From: Tilletia caries
Lineage: Eukaryota; Basidiomycota; Exobasidiomycetes; Tilletiales; Tilletiaceae
NCBI GenBank assembly: GCA_032718865.1
Contig: JALUTQ010000041.1
Coordinates: forward strand, 806,001-870,000
Direction of reading: 5' to 3'
Length of the DNA stretch: 64,000 bases
Part shown: positions 11,774 to 24,512 of the stretch, piece by piece
Position numbering within the stretch: the first letter of the stretch is position 1
Layout: the number at the start of each line of letters is the position of its first letter
Notes under the pieces: generated by a model
The model's database searches: none
Seen by the model: the letters and a program-made list of their open reading frames with translations, nothing else
Told to the model about the DNA's origin: nothing
Position numbers and translations under genes: made by a program

Positions 11774-14700
11774 ATGAGCGCAAGCCAACATGCTCGCCCG
11801 GCTGTCCAAAGACAGTCCAGCACGGGCGCATCATCAACCCGCAGCCGGCGGATCTCCTTGGAAGGCAAGTTTGCCAACTTGACCCGCAAGCTCTCCTTCA
11901 CTCGCACTCGCAGAACGAGCGACTCCCAGCCACCAACAGACGACGAAATGCCGGCGGGCAAACAGGAACCCGCTGCCGGCAGCAGCCTCCAACACGGCTC
12001 GGCATTCAACGACGAGCTCCCCTCCAGCTCGCACGGACAGTTCCAATCTTCCCCCCGACCAAGCATGTCTCTTGACGACAATCATGAGGAACACATCGTC
12101 CGCAGCGGGACCATGAACACAAGTGCGGGCTCGCAGCAGCAGGCCCCGGCCCCGGCCCAGGGTCAGGGTCAGACTCAGGTTCAGGCGCATCAGACCGATT
12201 CCGAACCGTTCTCCGTTCGTGCATCTAACATCGTGGAGAGTGTCGCAGCCTCAATCGCACCGCCTTCTGCCTTCCCGACTGCCCCGGCAACGCCTCAGAA
12301 CCCTTGGAAGAAGCAGACACCTCGAATCATGGTCTTCTTCATCGGCACGTCTCTGGCCGTGCTCATTCTGCAGCGCTTGCACAGCCTGTTGGCCATCACC
12401 GTGGCAGCGTGTTCTGCCTATGTGCTTTGGGTTCAGCTGGATCGGTCCGGAGCAGATCTCCTTTGGGAAGCGGAGTGGAGAACTATCGAAAGTAAGGTAT
12501 GTATGCACACTGGGCCCACACCTTGGCATGCGCCGAAGCCCCTTACAAATCTAAATCGAACTCTGCTTTCTGAACATACTTGTTTGACCGGCTTGCCAGG
12601 CTCAGCAGACCGGAACTGAGGGCGAAACAGCGCTCTGGATCAACCACTGTCTGCGCATCATTTGGCCACTGCTCGACAGCGAGCTCTTCACCCCCTTCAT
12701 AGATCTTCTGGAGTGAGTTCTCCTCGCATTGTCGTCCCGTATTGCTACTATATGCGTGTTACTGAGGCCTGCCTCCTTCAAAAATCCGAAGGGACTCGCT
12801 TATGCAGGAAGTTGAGAAGTTGGGCATCGTGCACGGTTGCCGAGTCGAGGATCTGGACCAAGGCCACACTGCCCTGCAGATAAAAGGCTTCCGCATTCTG
12901 GACAGCGATCCTTCTGCTTTTACCGGCATCCCTTCCAATTCCTCTTCAGGCGGTGATGGCGGCGACCATGCCCAAGGCGGACAAGACAGCGGAGAGTACA
13001 TCAACCTGGAAGTGTCCTTTAGCTATCGTGGTACGAAGAGGAAGGGTGTTGCATCTACGAAGACAAACAACGATGACGGAACTCGCCTGGCACACGAAGT
13101 GGACACCAAGGATTCCGCACTTGAAGCGCGAGAAAACATTCAGTGAGTAATTAGAGACTTCAAACAGGTCTCCCTACGTGTGGAATTACTGACGCGCTTT
13201 AACACCTTCGCCATCTTCATCGTGAATAGCATGCTCCTTTGTAAGCAGGCTTTAACAGATACATTCTCGTGCTGAAAATGTTGTTAATAACTGTCCCTTT
13301 CCTTCACCCTCAGACATGATGATCGGACTGCAAAAGATAGCCGCCGTCGAACTGCCGGTATGGGTCTCAGTCCTAGGTATTGAAGGCAAGGTCAGTGACG
13401 CTAATGGGCATCTCAAAGCGATGGCCCTCTCTTCACAGCAGAGAAATACCAGCACTGACTCTAATCCACTTGTTCTTCAGGTACGCCTCCGATTGCAAAT
13501 CTTGCCGAATCCGCCCTTCGCCAAGACGGTTGCCATTACATTCCCCTCGCTCCCAGCACTTGAGCTCTCTGCCCGGCCTCTAGGCCGTAAAATGCTGATA
13601 GACGCCATGCAGCTGCCGCTCGTCTCGAATTACATCCTTCACAGTGTCGAGAACGTCATAAAAGGCTTCATCAGCCCTCGCTCGTACACTGTCGATGTCC
13701 CTGCCCTACTGGGCGCGGCCGACGGACCGCAGCATACCTACGCGTTGGGTGTGGTAATTATCGTGCTGCATGAGGGTGAGCACTCATCAACAAGTTGCAG
13801 AATGCCGAGAAAGACAATTCTAACCTGCATTATCTTTTCCCTGCGATACAGCATCTCATATCCCGGCTGCCGACGCCAACGGTTCCTCGGACCCATTCGT
13901 TCAGATCTCGTTCTCGAAGGCAGGTCGTCCTCTTCACCGTACGCGAGTATGGCGCAAAACGCGAGACCCAATATGGTTGGAATGGACTCCTCTACTTGTC
14001 TCACCAGATGAAGTGCGAGACAAAGAGTTGATTCGTCTGACGGGTGAGCATGCTGATTCTTCCATTGTACGCTGGAAATCATTCTCACCTATTGTATGTA
14101 CACGCAGTCTTCGATGCCGACCGATTCAGTGCTGATGATGCGCTTGGCAAAGTCGAAATATCTATCGACAGGCTCATCCGGTCGTATCACAAGCACTCGC
14201 AGGAAGACACCAACTCTCAGATGTTCGAGTGTCGGGAAGAGCCTCTTCAGCCGATGACGAGAGGCGGACGGATATCCGGCACGCTAAAGTACAGCGCTGC
14301 CTTCTTCGGCCTCGCTCTTGGCGAGGGTCAGTCCATGTCACCTCATCGCCAGGCGATGCTGAAAGATGCTACCATGCGGTCGATGAGTGCGACACCTACA
14401 GCTGAATCGAGTTCCATGTCGGCGGGAACCTCGGTATTCGAAGCGTTGAAGGGCGACACGCCAAGCCCACAGGTCAAGCCCACAGCTGAAACAGTCAACC
14501 TGGAGCAGTTCGAGACTCCATTCGACAAGTTTGTCAAGAACCTGGGTCTGCCTAGTGACGAGAATCTCCTTCGGGAGCGATATGAGAGAAAGCAGTGAGT
14601 AGCAAGTCATGTGTTTGTTACAGGGGTGGGCCACAATCGGGATGAGTCTAATCGACAATTGTGTCTACTTCCAGACGTGTCCGCAAGCTGGTCGAGGCGA

Positions 14701-16779
14701 TTGAAGGCGCAGAAGCCGCCCACGTTGCTCCTCCTCAGCCAGATCGACCGGCTGGTATCTTGGTCTGGCACATCCACAATCTCGATTCGCTCGAGATACC
14801 GTCGACGCAGAAGACCTTGAGCTCCAAACGACCGCATGGCAAGACGAAGCTCTCGACCGCTGAGGACCAGTCAGAGCAAATCGGATCGAAGAAGCTGCCG
14901 TCGAGCTACGTGCAGGTCGTACTGAATGATGTGGCCGTGTTCCGAACGCGGACGAAGCCGTTGAATGCGCAGCCCTTCATCAATAGCGGGAGTGAGCGCT
15001 GGGTGAGTACTTTTGGTGCTGTGCAGTAACCGTCACTTCAGCGGGAAATTCTCACATACCTTCCCCCTTATAACGCAGATATCTGACTGGACGAAAACGC
15101 GAATCGACTTTATAGTGGTAAGCTGCCCCTCTCTTTCCCCGACACTTCTGGGTACCTCAGCTGAGCTCTCAATCTATGTCCCTCTTCACTTAGCGCGACG
15201 CCCGCCAGCGCGAGACAGACGCGATCATTGGCGTGGTCGGTCTCCGACTCGTTGATGTGCTCAAGACCTCTGGCCGCATGACTGATCGATGGTCGATTAC
15301 CGGTGGCGTCGGGTGCGTCTCAACCTCTTCAGAGTCATTCCAAGGTCTGCTCGGCGCTGACATAGACACATCTTTTTGCAGATATGGCAAGATCCGAATT
15401 TCGTTGCTGTTCCGTAGCATCGACGTTACGATTCCGAAAGCGCTCAGTGGATGGAACATTGGCGTCCTCGAAGTCGGCGCATGCCGGGTCTCTGGCCTGG
15501 CCATGGCTGATTTCGAGCGGCGGGACTGTTCGCTGTTGTTCGAAAGCGGGAGTGCGAATGCCGAGACTGAGGAGGCCCCGGGTACTGCGCTTTCTGCAGT
15601 GGATGGTGCTACTGGTTCGGAACCGACCCTTGGATACGTGTGGTCGATCGACAATCCAATCAAGGTGCCGGTGCGCAATCGCTACCGTGAGTACAGATGT
15701 CTGGGCGGCTGCTCAATGCTTTCATCCTTGTATCTCCGTGTTAATCCGTTTTCGGTATTGGCGATTGCTAGCGTCTCAACTCTTCGTCACTCTTCGGAGC
15801 GGCCGGTCGTTGGGACGGCACATCACCCATGCATTCGTCATGGTCTCTTTGAACCGCATTCCCGACGACACCCTGATCACTCGCCGAGTTCCGCTGTTCC
15901 ACACCCAAAACCTGCAGACGTTTGAGCAAGAGACGCTGAGAGCCATGACGGCTTCGAAGCAATTGGCATCGGCGACGACGTCGAACAATATCCGACGCGC
16001 ACCCATACTCGAAGAGTTGTGCGAGATGAGCGAACAAGGCGTGACGCCAAAGGACATTGTCGGTGCCTCCATCCGACACGTAGGCTGGCTCGAGATCACT
16101 TGCGTGTTCAACTCCGGCTGTGCGCCGGAGCATCGTTCGCTCATCTCGGGCGATTCGGAGTTGCGGATGGTGTACGAGAGTCTGTTTGCGCTCGTCGATG
16201 CCGGACAGCGAAAGCCCCCGACCACCCTGCTGTCGAAGACGCGGCGACGCAAGTTGAGTCTGGACATCTCCCTTGCTGGCGGGATTCCTGGTGGCGGTGG
16301 TGTTGACCTGGCTGCCGGTGCTGATATCCCCACGGGCGGTGCTGAGGATGCCGGACCGTCGACGCCGCTTCGGCACCGCCGGACGGTCTCGCATGACTCG
16401 AGTGGATCTCGTCCAGATGTCCGAGACCCTGCCACATCGGACAGTCCAATGTCAAGTATGCGTATGGGCAGCGAGTATGACGAGGACGATGAGCACTTTG
16501 GAGAGGAAGCTGCCCACAAGCGGTGAGTCTCTTCTCTTGAGCATGACCTTACCTTTGAGCTGGCAAACTCACGGTTTACATATCTCGTTCCTTCCCATGA
16601 AATTTAGCGTTCTTCGACGCACTGAACGAGGCCCCGCGCAACTCGGCGTAGTCCGGACGATGGCGTTTCTGAAGCAGAGCGGAGAGGACGCGTTTGCGAA
16701 GATGAAGACCAAGGTCAACAGCTCGTCCAGCAAGAGGACGCTGAGCAAGTTCGAGTCCGAGGGTGTTTCTCATATTTAA
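11774..16779 (+). CDS. SMP and C2 domain protein (Mug190-like), about 14 exons
   Basis: Exons I could join in frame: 11774-12496, 12600-12712, 12792-13142, 13230-13240 (an 11-nt microexon), 13314-13390, 13481-13775, 13852-14043, 14108-14594, 14675-15002, 15079-15117, 15194-15312, 15382-15686, about 15771-16522, about 16608-16779. The N-terminus is Ser/Arg/Gln-rich and followed by a hydrophobic hairpin (IMVFFIGTSLAVLILQRL, LLAITVAACSAYVLWVQL). Next comes an SMP-type lipid-binding domain (ALWINHCLRIIWPLL, LEVSFSYRG, VRLRLQILPNPPF, VENVIKGFISPRSYTVDV). A C2 domain follows (PAADANGSSDPFVQISF, LTVFDADRFSADDALGKVEI), then one or two more divergent C2-like regions (LVWHIHNLDSLEI; SSYVQVVLND). Family knowledge: SMP/C2 proteins such as tricalbins and Mug190 sit in the ER at membrane contact sites and move lipids. 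Domain order supports that role; the exact ortholog is an inference. Confidence 0.88.
13230..13240 (+). other. 11-nt microexon of the SMP/C2 gene
   Basis: Between an acceptor ending GTGAATAG (13222-13229) and a donor GTAAGC at 13241. It encodes His-Met-Leu-Leu together with split codons and is required to keep the frame between the exons ending at 13142 and starting at 13314. Confidence 0.7.
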
Positions 16780-17292
16780 AAGGGCGCGGGAGGAAGGCTT
16801 CTTTGAGCTGTGCAATAGCAGAACTCAGTGTTATGGCCACTCTGGCCATTTAACTTTCGTCGCTCTGCGCTCAGCGTCGATCATTTGTTCCTTGATGAGA
16901 AAAGTTGAGATGAAGCGATGAAGGAAGGACAGCATGTCCATCTTACATCTCATCAACAACAAAACAGCAATGCATGCACCGTCCTCGATACAGCAGCTGC
17001 AAGTCCCTCGTTGGCTGCCCCTCTTCAACGCTTCATCAACATGGCCAAACCGTGGAACACATTCTTTGGCTCCTTGAGCCTTGACCTGCAAGCGGGCTCA
17101 GCGACTCGGCGAGGTAAGACGGAGATGTCGGCCGATCGCGAAATCGGGGAGCGTTCGCAGTTCTGCCCCTGCCATCCAAGAAGCCAGAACACCACCATTC
17201 CATCGCGAACCATTATTGCGACTTCACAAGTGTCCCGAGCCCGCGAAGGTCGAGCCCAGCGAATGTATATTGGCTGAATCGGCGAGCCGGCG
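16780..17292. other. Intergenic region between two plus-strand genes
   Basis: No supported coding frame. It must hold the 3' end of the SMP/C2 gene and the promoter of the next gene. Confidence 0.5.
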
Positions 17293-20200
17293 ATGATTTC
17301 TGACAGCATGACGACCCATGCTCATGAACAACATTCGAACTCGAGGTTGGAAACTTCAGGAATCAGGAGGCGCGCCGATCCACCAGAGCGCCAGGGTACG
17401 AGCATCAAGGTTGCCTTTGACAATCCTGCGGCTCCTCCAAATGAAGGGACACACGCTCCGGGTACCAACAGTCATGGTGGAGGAGGAACGGGGAAGGGTA
17501 CGCCAAAAGGGAAGCAACTCAGACGAATCTTGAACCCATTGCTCGAACCGATCGAGGGATGGGTCAAGCGGTGCCTACCTTGGCACAACTTGAAGCCGAT
17601 CCTGAGAAGTGCTCTCCTCTTCGAAATCGCTCTCGTCTTCCTCCTCATTCCACGCGTCGAGCGGGCTATGGGCCAGGCGTCCTTCCTCATCCTCATCGGA
17701 GCCTTGATCTCCCCAGCCGACCTGCCTCTCGCCATGACAATCGAACGGGAAATTTTCAATGTGAGCTTGGTCTTACTTGCATGGGCGTGGGTAAATATCG
17801 GACTCAAGTTGGCCAACTTGGCAAGGGATAATGCAATCCCTGCGTCGGAGGTCGATTACTCCATTTTGTATCATGGCGCATATTTGGACGCCAAGTCGTC
17901 TGCGGTCATGGCCACTTTCCTGGCCCTCGGCTCTTCCTTCTTCCTCTACATCAAGGTTGCCCTGGTAAGTCTGTACCATAAATCGCTCGTCTTTCGTCCT
18001 TTGAGGGAATTTACTAACAGAAATTATTCTTGTAGGGCCCATCCCCGTACCTGTTCGGTAGCATTTTCGGGGCCATCCTTACCACCATTGCTGCGACGGT
18101 GAGCTCGTGTCGACTTGAAGTCCGGCTGGCTCAGCGTTTTTCTGAACTTATAACCGCGTTCGCACATTCAGACCGGAGTTCTCTTCCCATACCCACTCTA
18201 CTCGATCGGCCAAGCAATTGCGGTTCCATTGGCTATCAAAGCTGGACTCGCCATTCTCCTTTCAGCTGTGTTCTTCCCCAAGTCTGTGAACAGTCTCTAC
18301 GTCGAAAGACTCGAGCAACTGCTCGGTCACATATCCGCAGCGTCGCGCAAGCAGTGCGAACTCTTCAAGCAGGATCCGCTTGGCAAGGAGTACGATTTTA
18401 ATGCAGTCCGGAACCTTGTGAAGGATGCAGAAGCTGCTGTTGTTCCGCTTCAAGGTGCATCTCGCCTGGTACAGCGCGAAATCAGCTTCGGACTGCTCTC
18501 TGGCGCCGACCTGGAAAGCCTTCAGCAAGCTGCCATCAATCTTATCTCTCCGAGCGACGGCTGGTCTTTCTATTTCAGTATGATCGAGATGGACATACAT
18601 TCGGCGCACTTTCCCGGCACGCCAACGCCCTCCCGACCAGCCTCGAACTTCGGCACGCCAATATCCACCCGGCCGGCTACCCCAGAGCATGAGAACGGTC
18701 ACTCTGCTCGAGCCATCGATTCAGGTCCGGTCGAAGGCCAGGCTAACGGTACACCTTCGGCAAGTCTGAACACTCACGGCCAAAGCGAACAAAGCCGTCG
18801 CCTTTCTTCGAATCTCTTCCGGCCCCACAAGGTGGATTCACCTGCAGCATTGCACACCGGAGGTGTTACAGCGAGGCGCCGGCACAAATCCAAGCCCAGG
18901 ACCACTGTTCCCGTCGCAACCTTTGAGAGTATGCGCTTCGCAAAAGTGGAGGCTGAGCTTCACACCCGAGACGCAGACAAACACACATCGGCGGTGCACC
19001 AGCTCCTAGGCGAAGGAAACAGGGAGCTGATGAAGGCATGTAGCAATGCGATGGACAAGGTCCTCGAGTTGCTCCAAACCATCAACTCGACACGATTGAC
19101 TCTCTTTCGCCAGTGGCTGTTCCAAGCGCTAGGCGGATCTAAGCCACAGCTGGCGTCTTCGAACACGCAGGCTGCAGCCGAAAAAGGCAGTTCTGAGGAT
19201 GTGCAAACCACGCTCAGCGAACATCGAAAGCACCTGGAACAGCTGTTAACGGAATTCAGACGAGAACGGCGGCACATCGTCGACAAGCCATTCCTCAAGG
19301 CCTCTTTCCATGCAAGCCTTCCGGACGATTTGAGGATGGAAGCGGGAGCATCTCACGCCGATGCTGACCAAGAAGTGCCCCACCGGTACCTCTACCAAGC
19401 GTTCGTCCATCAATTCCACACGATCATTTACACGGAACGACTCATCGCACTCCTCAAATTGTTCGAGAAGCTCGACTGCTCCCATCGCAAGGCGCGCTTT
19501 TGGCTGCCGAGCCTGCCTCATGTGCTGGACATGCGAAGGTTTGCAGCGGCAATTGGGCATGCGGATGAGAGCGGTGGCGACGAGGATGAGACGCACGTCG
19601 AGGGTATGACGACGGAAGATTTCGCTTGGTGCCAGACAAAGAAGCGAGATCCGGATGCGCTCGAACCAACGAATTGGATCGAACGTCTAGGGAAGGGTAA
19701 GTGAAAGGTCCACGGGACCTTCGTACCTCAGAGCACTGCTTGCTGCTTGGAGTTGTGACAAAGCTGAAGTTATGACTTCTTGCTCTCTTCCAGCGTGTTA
19801 CAACGGGGTCCATAACATCTTCCGGGGCAACATTTTGTTTGCCATCAAGGCGGGCTTTCTCATCCTGCTCGTTTCTCTACCGGCATACTTCAAGAGCTCG
19901 GCCTATTTCTTCTACACTGAACGAGGGGTCTGGGTAAGTTTGAATGTCGAAAGTAGGCATCGCTGTCACCGGAATACTGATCATTCACCTGACGTTTGTG
20001 AATTGCCCTCATCAGGTTCTGATTATGTGAGTGCGGTCTACATATATACCACCCGCTCATAGTCATGCAGCATGAACGCCAGAACGCTGAACTGTTTCGC
20101 TCTTTCGTCCTGCCACTGATTGCCGTTTGAAGGTGCCAGCTCACTTTGACCAGGTGGCGTGGCGAGACTGTTTTCGGTCTCATTTCTCGGGCAGTCACAA

Positions 20201-21807
20201 CATTCTTTGGTCAGTTTCCGCATTCGTCCTTCATCCAGCCATGTCCGTGTGTTTTGCTGACTGTTACTTCATCACCGCTTTACGTCTCTAGGATGCGTCG
20301 TAGGTGAGATGGGTCCATACTGTTTTGCGCTCAAGCAATCAGAACTGACGATCATTTCCTCGACTGCAGGTCTTGCTATTTGGTACATTGGCGCCGGCAG
20401 TGGAAAGGGCAACTCCTTCGCCATAGCAGTTGTGTTTGGTATATGTTCAGTGCCCATCGCCGCTTGGCGCTTGCAAGGTCCTGCATCGGTGTGTTTTGTC
20501 CACACTCAGTTCGCCTATGAGGGGAAACCCACCTTGCTGACGACCTCTGTGATTGAACTTCTCCTTCAGCCAATCGCTTTGATCATCACGACAGTGACCA
20601 TTGGTCTCGTTATCGGCTACAGCATCAAGGACTCAAGGAACCCAGCTCCCTCCTCAGTTGGGTGGGGGTGGGAAGTCGGCTGGCGGCGCTTTGTGGGCGT
20701 GGTGATCGGAGTTAGCGCGGCCGGGGTCTGGTGCCTGCTGCCTCCGAGTCGCACGATCCGCAGATACACTCGCTCGCTGAGTGCGACGACGATTTCCAAG
20801 CTGGGCGAAATCTACTGCCTTGTGATGACAAGTGCCGTCAGTCCACACCAAGAACGTCTGGAAGGGGCATCGAAGAATTTGATGGCTGTGAGGGCCAAGC
20901 TTAGGCGACTGGCGGTCGTTCAGGATCACGCCGGGGTGAGTTTAACCAGCCTTGGGCTTTGCTTGACCCCACCGATGCATCATCGGGATTTCTGATCTTC
21001 CACATACACGCATCCATTTCTGCAGTATGAGCTCGGCGTTCGAGGGTCGTGGCCGAAGAAGCAGTACGCGGAGCTGAACGCGACACAGATGGAGCTTTCC
21101 AAGTTGATCTCGCACTTGGTCTTGATGATCGAACGGCTGGACAAAGCGCCAAAGCAGCGACTCATGCAACAGACCAGGTTCTTAGATCCCGTCTTCCTCG
21201 GCGACTGCATCTCGGTATTTTGGATGACATCGACCTCATTGCGGAGTGCCATGCCCTTGCCTCAACTTACGGCTGCCCCCCTAGTGCATCGGTTCCTTCT
21301 CTTGGAGAGCGAGGTGGCCCAGCGCGAGACATGGCGAGCCGATCATCGGGTCCAACGGAGCGACAATGAGGACACCTTTGGATTTCCGAAGCAGTTCTGT
21401 TCTGAGCTGCTGGAGGACGAGGCTTTTATGTGAGTCGCACTTGACCAGATATCTGCTTCCGAAAGGTCGAAAACAACTGACTGAAGAGCTGAGCGTTCCC
21501 CTTTCGCGCTTCCATCTCAGGACTCTCTCGGTTGCTATGACGGTAAGTCGGCACGACTCACGCATGTCGAGCGCATCATTCTGAGAGCTCACCAACTGAC
21601 GCTTGCCAACTTCTGTTCCACTGAATTCTCTTTCAGACCGGATTTGGTATCTTGCTGCGGCTCGACCGCCTGATGGTCTGCACGAAGGCCCTTGTTGGCG
21701 AGGGCTACCCAGTTGGTGCTGCGTCGTACCTCTACTTCCCGGATAGCGGAGGCGAACGAGCCACGAGCACAGCAGGCGCCCGCGAGGACCGGAGCGACAC
21801 CTTGTAA
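17293..21807 (+). CDS. ArAE/FUSC-like multi-pass membrane protein with DUF2421-type C-terminus
   Basis: Multi-exon gene, stop at 21805-21807. The start at 17293 is the first ATG; a second in-frame ATG at 17308 is equally plausible. A hydrophilic N-terminus of about 100 aa precedes a first transmembrane block (ILRSALLFEIALVFLLIPRVERAMGQASFLILIGALISP and onward to VMATFLALGSSFFLYIKVAL, then GSIFGAILTTIAAT). A long soluble region in exon 18172-19700 contains helices such as YVERLEQLLGHI. A second membrane block has the conserved run GLISRAVTTFFGCVVGLAIWYIG, split by an intron near 20215-20291, and QPIALIITTVTIGLVIGYSI. The C-terminus (VWCLLPPSRTIRRYTRSLSATTISKLGEIYCLV) matches DUF2421 proteins. 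Family knowledge: ArAE_2_N/FUSC_2/DUF2421 proteins, including the Bre4 group, are putative small-molecule transporters. Substrate unknown. Confidence 0.85.
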
Positions 21808-22327
21808 CATGTCCCAACCACTCCCAGGCCGCGTTCCATTTTGAGTCCTGCTCCAAATCAAAGCCCGAAGGTCGCCTGAGGGCTGACCGCTGACCGCTGA
21901 CCGGGTACATAGCAACAACAGCAAGGGGACCGTGCCTCGATTTTCAGGTGCCAGGTGTCGTCATGGACAACTTGGACAGCTTAAAAATTTGTGAAGGGAG
22001 GGGCGCTCTTCGAGACTTGCTTGTGCCACCGTTCACCACGAGTTACGACTCACGAGTGTCCGGGTCCGCCGACTTATTTGGCCTAAGATCTTTGAAGAGG
22101 TTTGGGTGTGCCTGTGGGCTGTGGGGCTGTGGGCTGTGGTTCTGTGCTGGTGCGCTGCCGAATAATGGGCTCCAGCACGCGAGGCCGGCCAAGGTCCAAG
22201 GAGGGTTGGACAAGCAGATTAGCGTCTAGCGTCTAGTAGCGATAAGATGAAAATCTCGAGGGGTCCGATGCCATGGGAAGGTCCGCCGCCATCAGGAGCG
22301 TCTGAGTGAAGTTGGAAGTGAGCTGTC
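21808..22327. other. Intergenic region
   Basis: No supported gene. Holds the 3' end of the membrane protein gene and a G/T-rich stretch with short GGGCTGTG repeats at about 22115-22145. Confidence 0.5.
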
Positions 22328-22329
22328 TA

Positions 22330-23021
22330 GGGGTAGTCACAAAGTCAGAAGAACCGCTTTTTGAGGGCGTCAGAGGTGGGAGTTCTGGAGCTCTATTAGT
22401 AAAACCCTCCAGAGCTCTTACTCGACCAAAATCGTCTGAGTGAAAACCACCTGTGTCCAGAACTCTTCCGTCGCACCGAGCGAAGAAAAAGTGCCCCCTC
22501 TCACTCAAACCGACACAGCTCCATGAGATCTCAACATTTTCTCTTCAACCAAAGCGCAGTCTCTTCTTCGTAGTAAGCTCTACTCAGCCTCTCTTTGCTC
22601 TGGGTGTGAATTGCTTACTCTCTTTCGCGATATGTCTCGTGGAAGAGCTCGAAGACATTTTTTTCGGACGGTTTCGTTGATTTTTGTTGATTCTACCAGA
22701 CCTTTTCTCACTTCTCGCACCATGGCACTGAAACTTACTTAACGACCAGCTATGAAATTTCAATGGCGATATCGTGCTGCATCCAGGTATCCACTGCAGG
22801 TCCAAGTACAACGATTGGTGATGTTGTTGGGTAGCTATCGTGTATGATCTGCGGATTTTTGACCTCTCTGGGGGTGTTGCGCTATATTAGCAAATGAATA
22901 ACCATCGAAACTCTACCAGTGGTCTCTGGACCAGTTCTGACTGCCTGACTTTGGGGGCCTCAATAAGTGAGCCCAAAATGGAAGAACTCTGGAGCTTTAA
23001 AAAATACTTTGTGACTACCCC
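22330..23021. mobile_element. MITE, 692 bp, TA-flanked
   Basis: Ends are inverted repeats GGGGTAGTCACAAAGT (22330-22345 and 23006-23021 in reverse complement), flanked by TA at 22328-22329 and 23022-23023. No coding frame. The sequence is clearly more AT-rich than the host genes. TA target and small size fit a non-autonomous Tc1/mariner-like element. The C before and G after the TA also match between sides, so the repeat could be read as 19 bp starting CTA. Confidence 0.8.
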
Positions 23022-24512
23022 TAGATCTGCAACCACGACGTACGACGTCCCGTTCCCGTTTTCGCTGTACAGTAGCGTGCAATAAGTTTGTACCAAAACC
23101 CAAATTTGACCATTTCACAACACCAATTTTTACACGTCGTCCTTATGAATGTATTGCTTCGCTACAATTGGCTGCCAAGAAGATCAAACAGTTCGGAAGA
23201 GGAGAACAGCAGGAACCCGTTCCGCGTGCGATAGGTAAGATATCGTAAGTATTGACTTGTCTATCGCATTTACCGCAAGAGGCAGGGATATTCATCACCT
23301 GCACCATACATCCGAGTTTCCACCGCTCCCACTCGAAAAGCATGAGTTGCGGCTCTGATTGAATAGAAAGACCTATACATTACCTTCAATATTGCTCTCT
23401 TGAGAAATGCGATCTTAGTCTGGGCCTTGAAATGGCAGCCGTGTGAAAACAAGGAGGGCAAAGAGCCAACATCGATTAAATATTTTTACCTTGGGGGGCT
23501 CGATATGGTACCTCAAAAATTTCCTACGGTTCTTACGGAAGTTAGGGCTATGTAAGATTACCATACCCTGGCCGAGTCCTGTGTCTGTAGTGCCAGTTAC
23601 GACCTTCCTAGACGCCTATGAAATTTTTGACTCCGATCCGATTTACATGGCTGAAACTTCACTTGGCTGTCAACCGCCAGCCACCTTGCTAAGGACCAGA
23701 TCGCAAAGTGAGAGACTTTTAGGAGAGGATAGGATCTACCATTAAAGCCTCTAACATTGCCAGTAGGTGCTCTGTGGACGGTGCTGTGGTCAAGAGAAAT
23801 CTGGGCACTGTGATATGAACTTATGATTTATGAGCAAGGTAACGTAGCCAGTCTGCGGCCCAGCGGTCGTGACTGGGGCACTTTTGAGTAGAGGACAACA
23901 CAAGGAATCGCTGGATACCAGTTTCATGTGTGTTTTGTTATGTGGTTGTGCATCTTATCAAGGAGCGAAGGTGTCATGAAATGTTCTCAAAATTGTTTTG
24001 GTACAAACTTATTGCACCCTACTAGGGCATTTCGCCAGTGAAGGGTCAAAGTGAAAGTAAAGTAAAAGTACTTTGGACTTTGTGTGAACCGTTGAGCAGG
24101 CGTCGGCTTTTAGGCGTTTAGACGTGTTTCAGTCTGCCGACACGCATAGATCTGCGCTTTGCCAGAAAAAGTGCCGTCCACCGCACATTGCGACAATTCG
24201 AAGTGTTTGTGTGCACCGACTTCGACTCCTTGCTCCTCATCTCCCCACGACTCCTCAGCGCCCACGACTCCTTACCGCTCATGACTTCCAGGCATCTGCC
24301 AGATTGATCATCGCCAGCAAGCCGGCAATCATCAAGCTCGAGGAGGCGACGGCCGATGGGATACCAGACACCCGGCTCGGTCAGGGATAAGACGTGGACA
24401 TGTGGTACGTTCTTTCCGCAATCCCCTCCTACAAGCTCCATTCTCTTCCATTATTCTTCTCACTCCGCTTGCCCAAATCTACTCTTCCACTCTCTCCAAA
24501 TCCATCTTCATT

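Noticed and set aside
22330..24023. Possible decayed transposase genes inside the two TA-flanked elements
   Set aside because: No frame over about 100 codons and none with DDE-type motifs.
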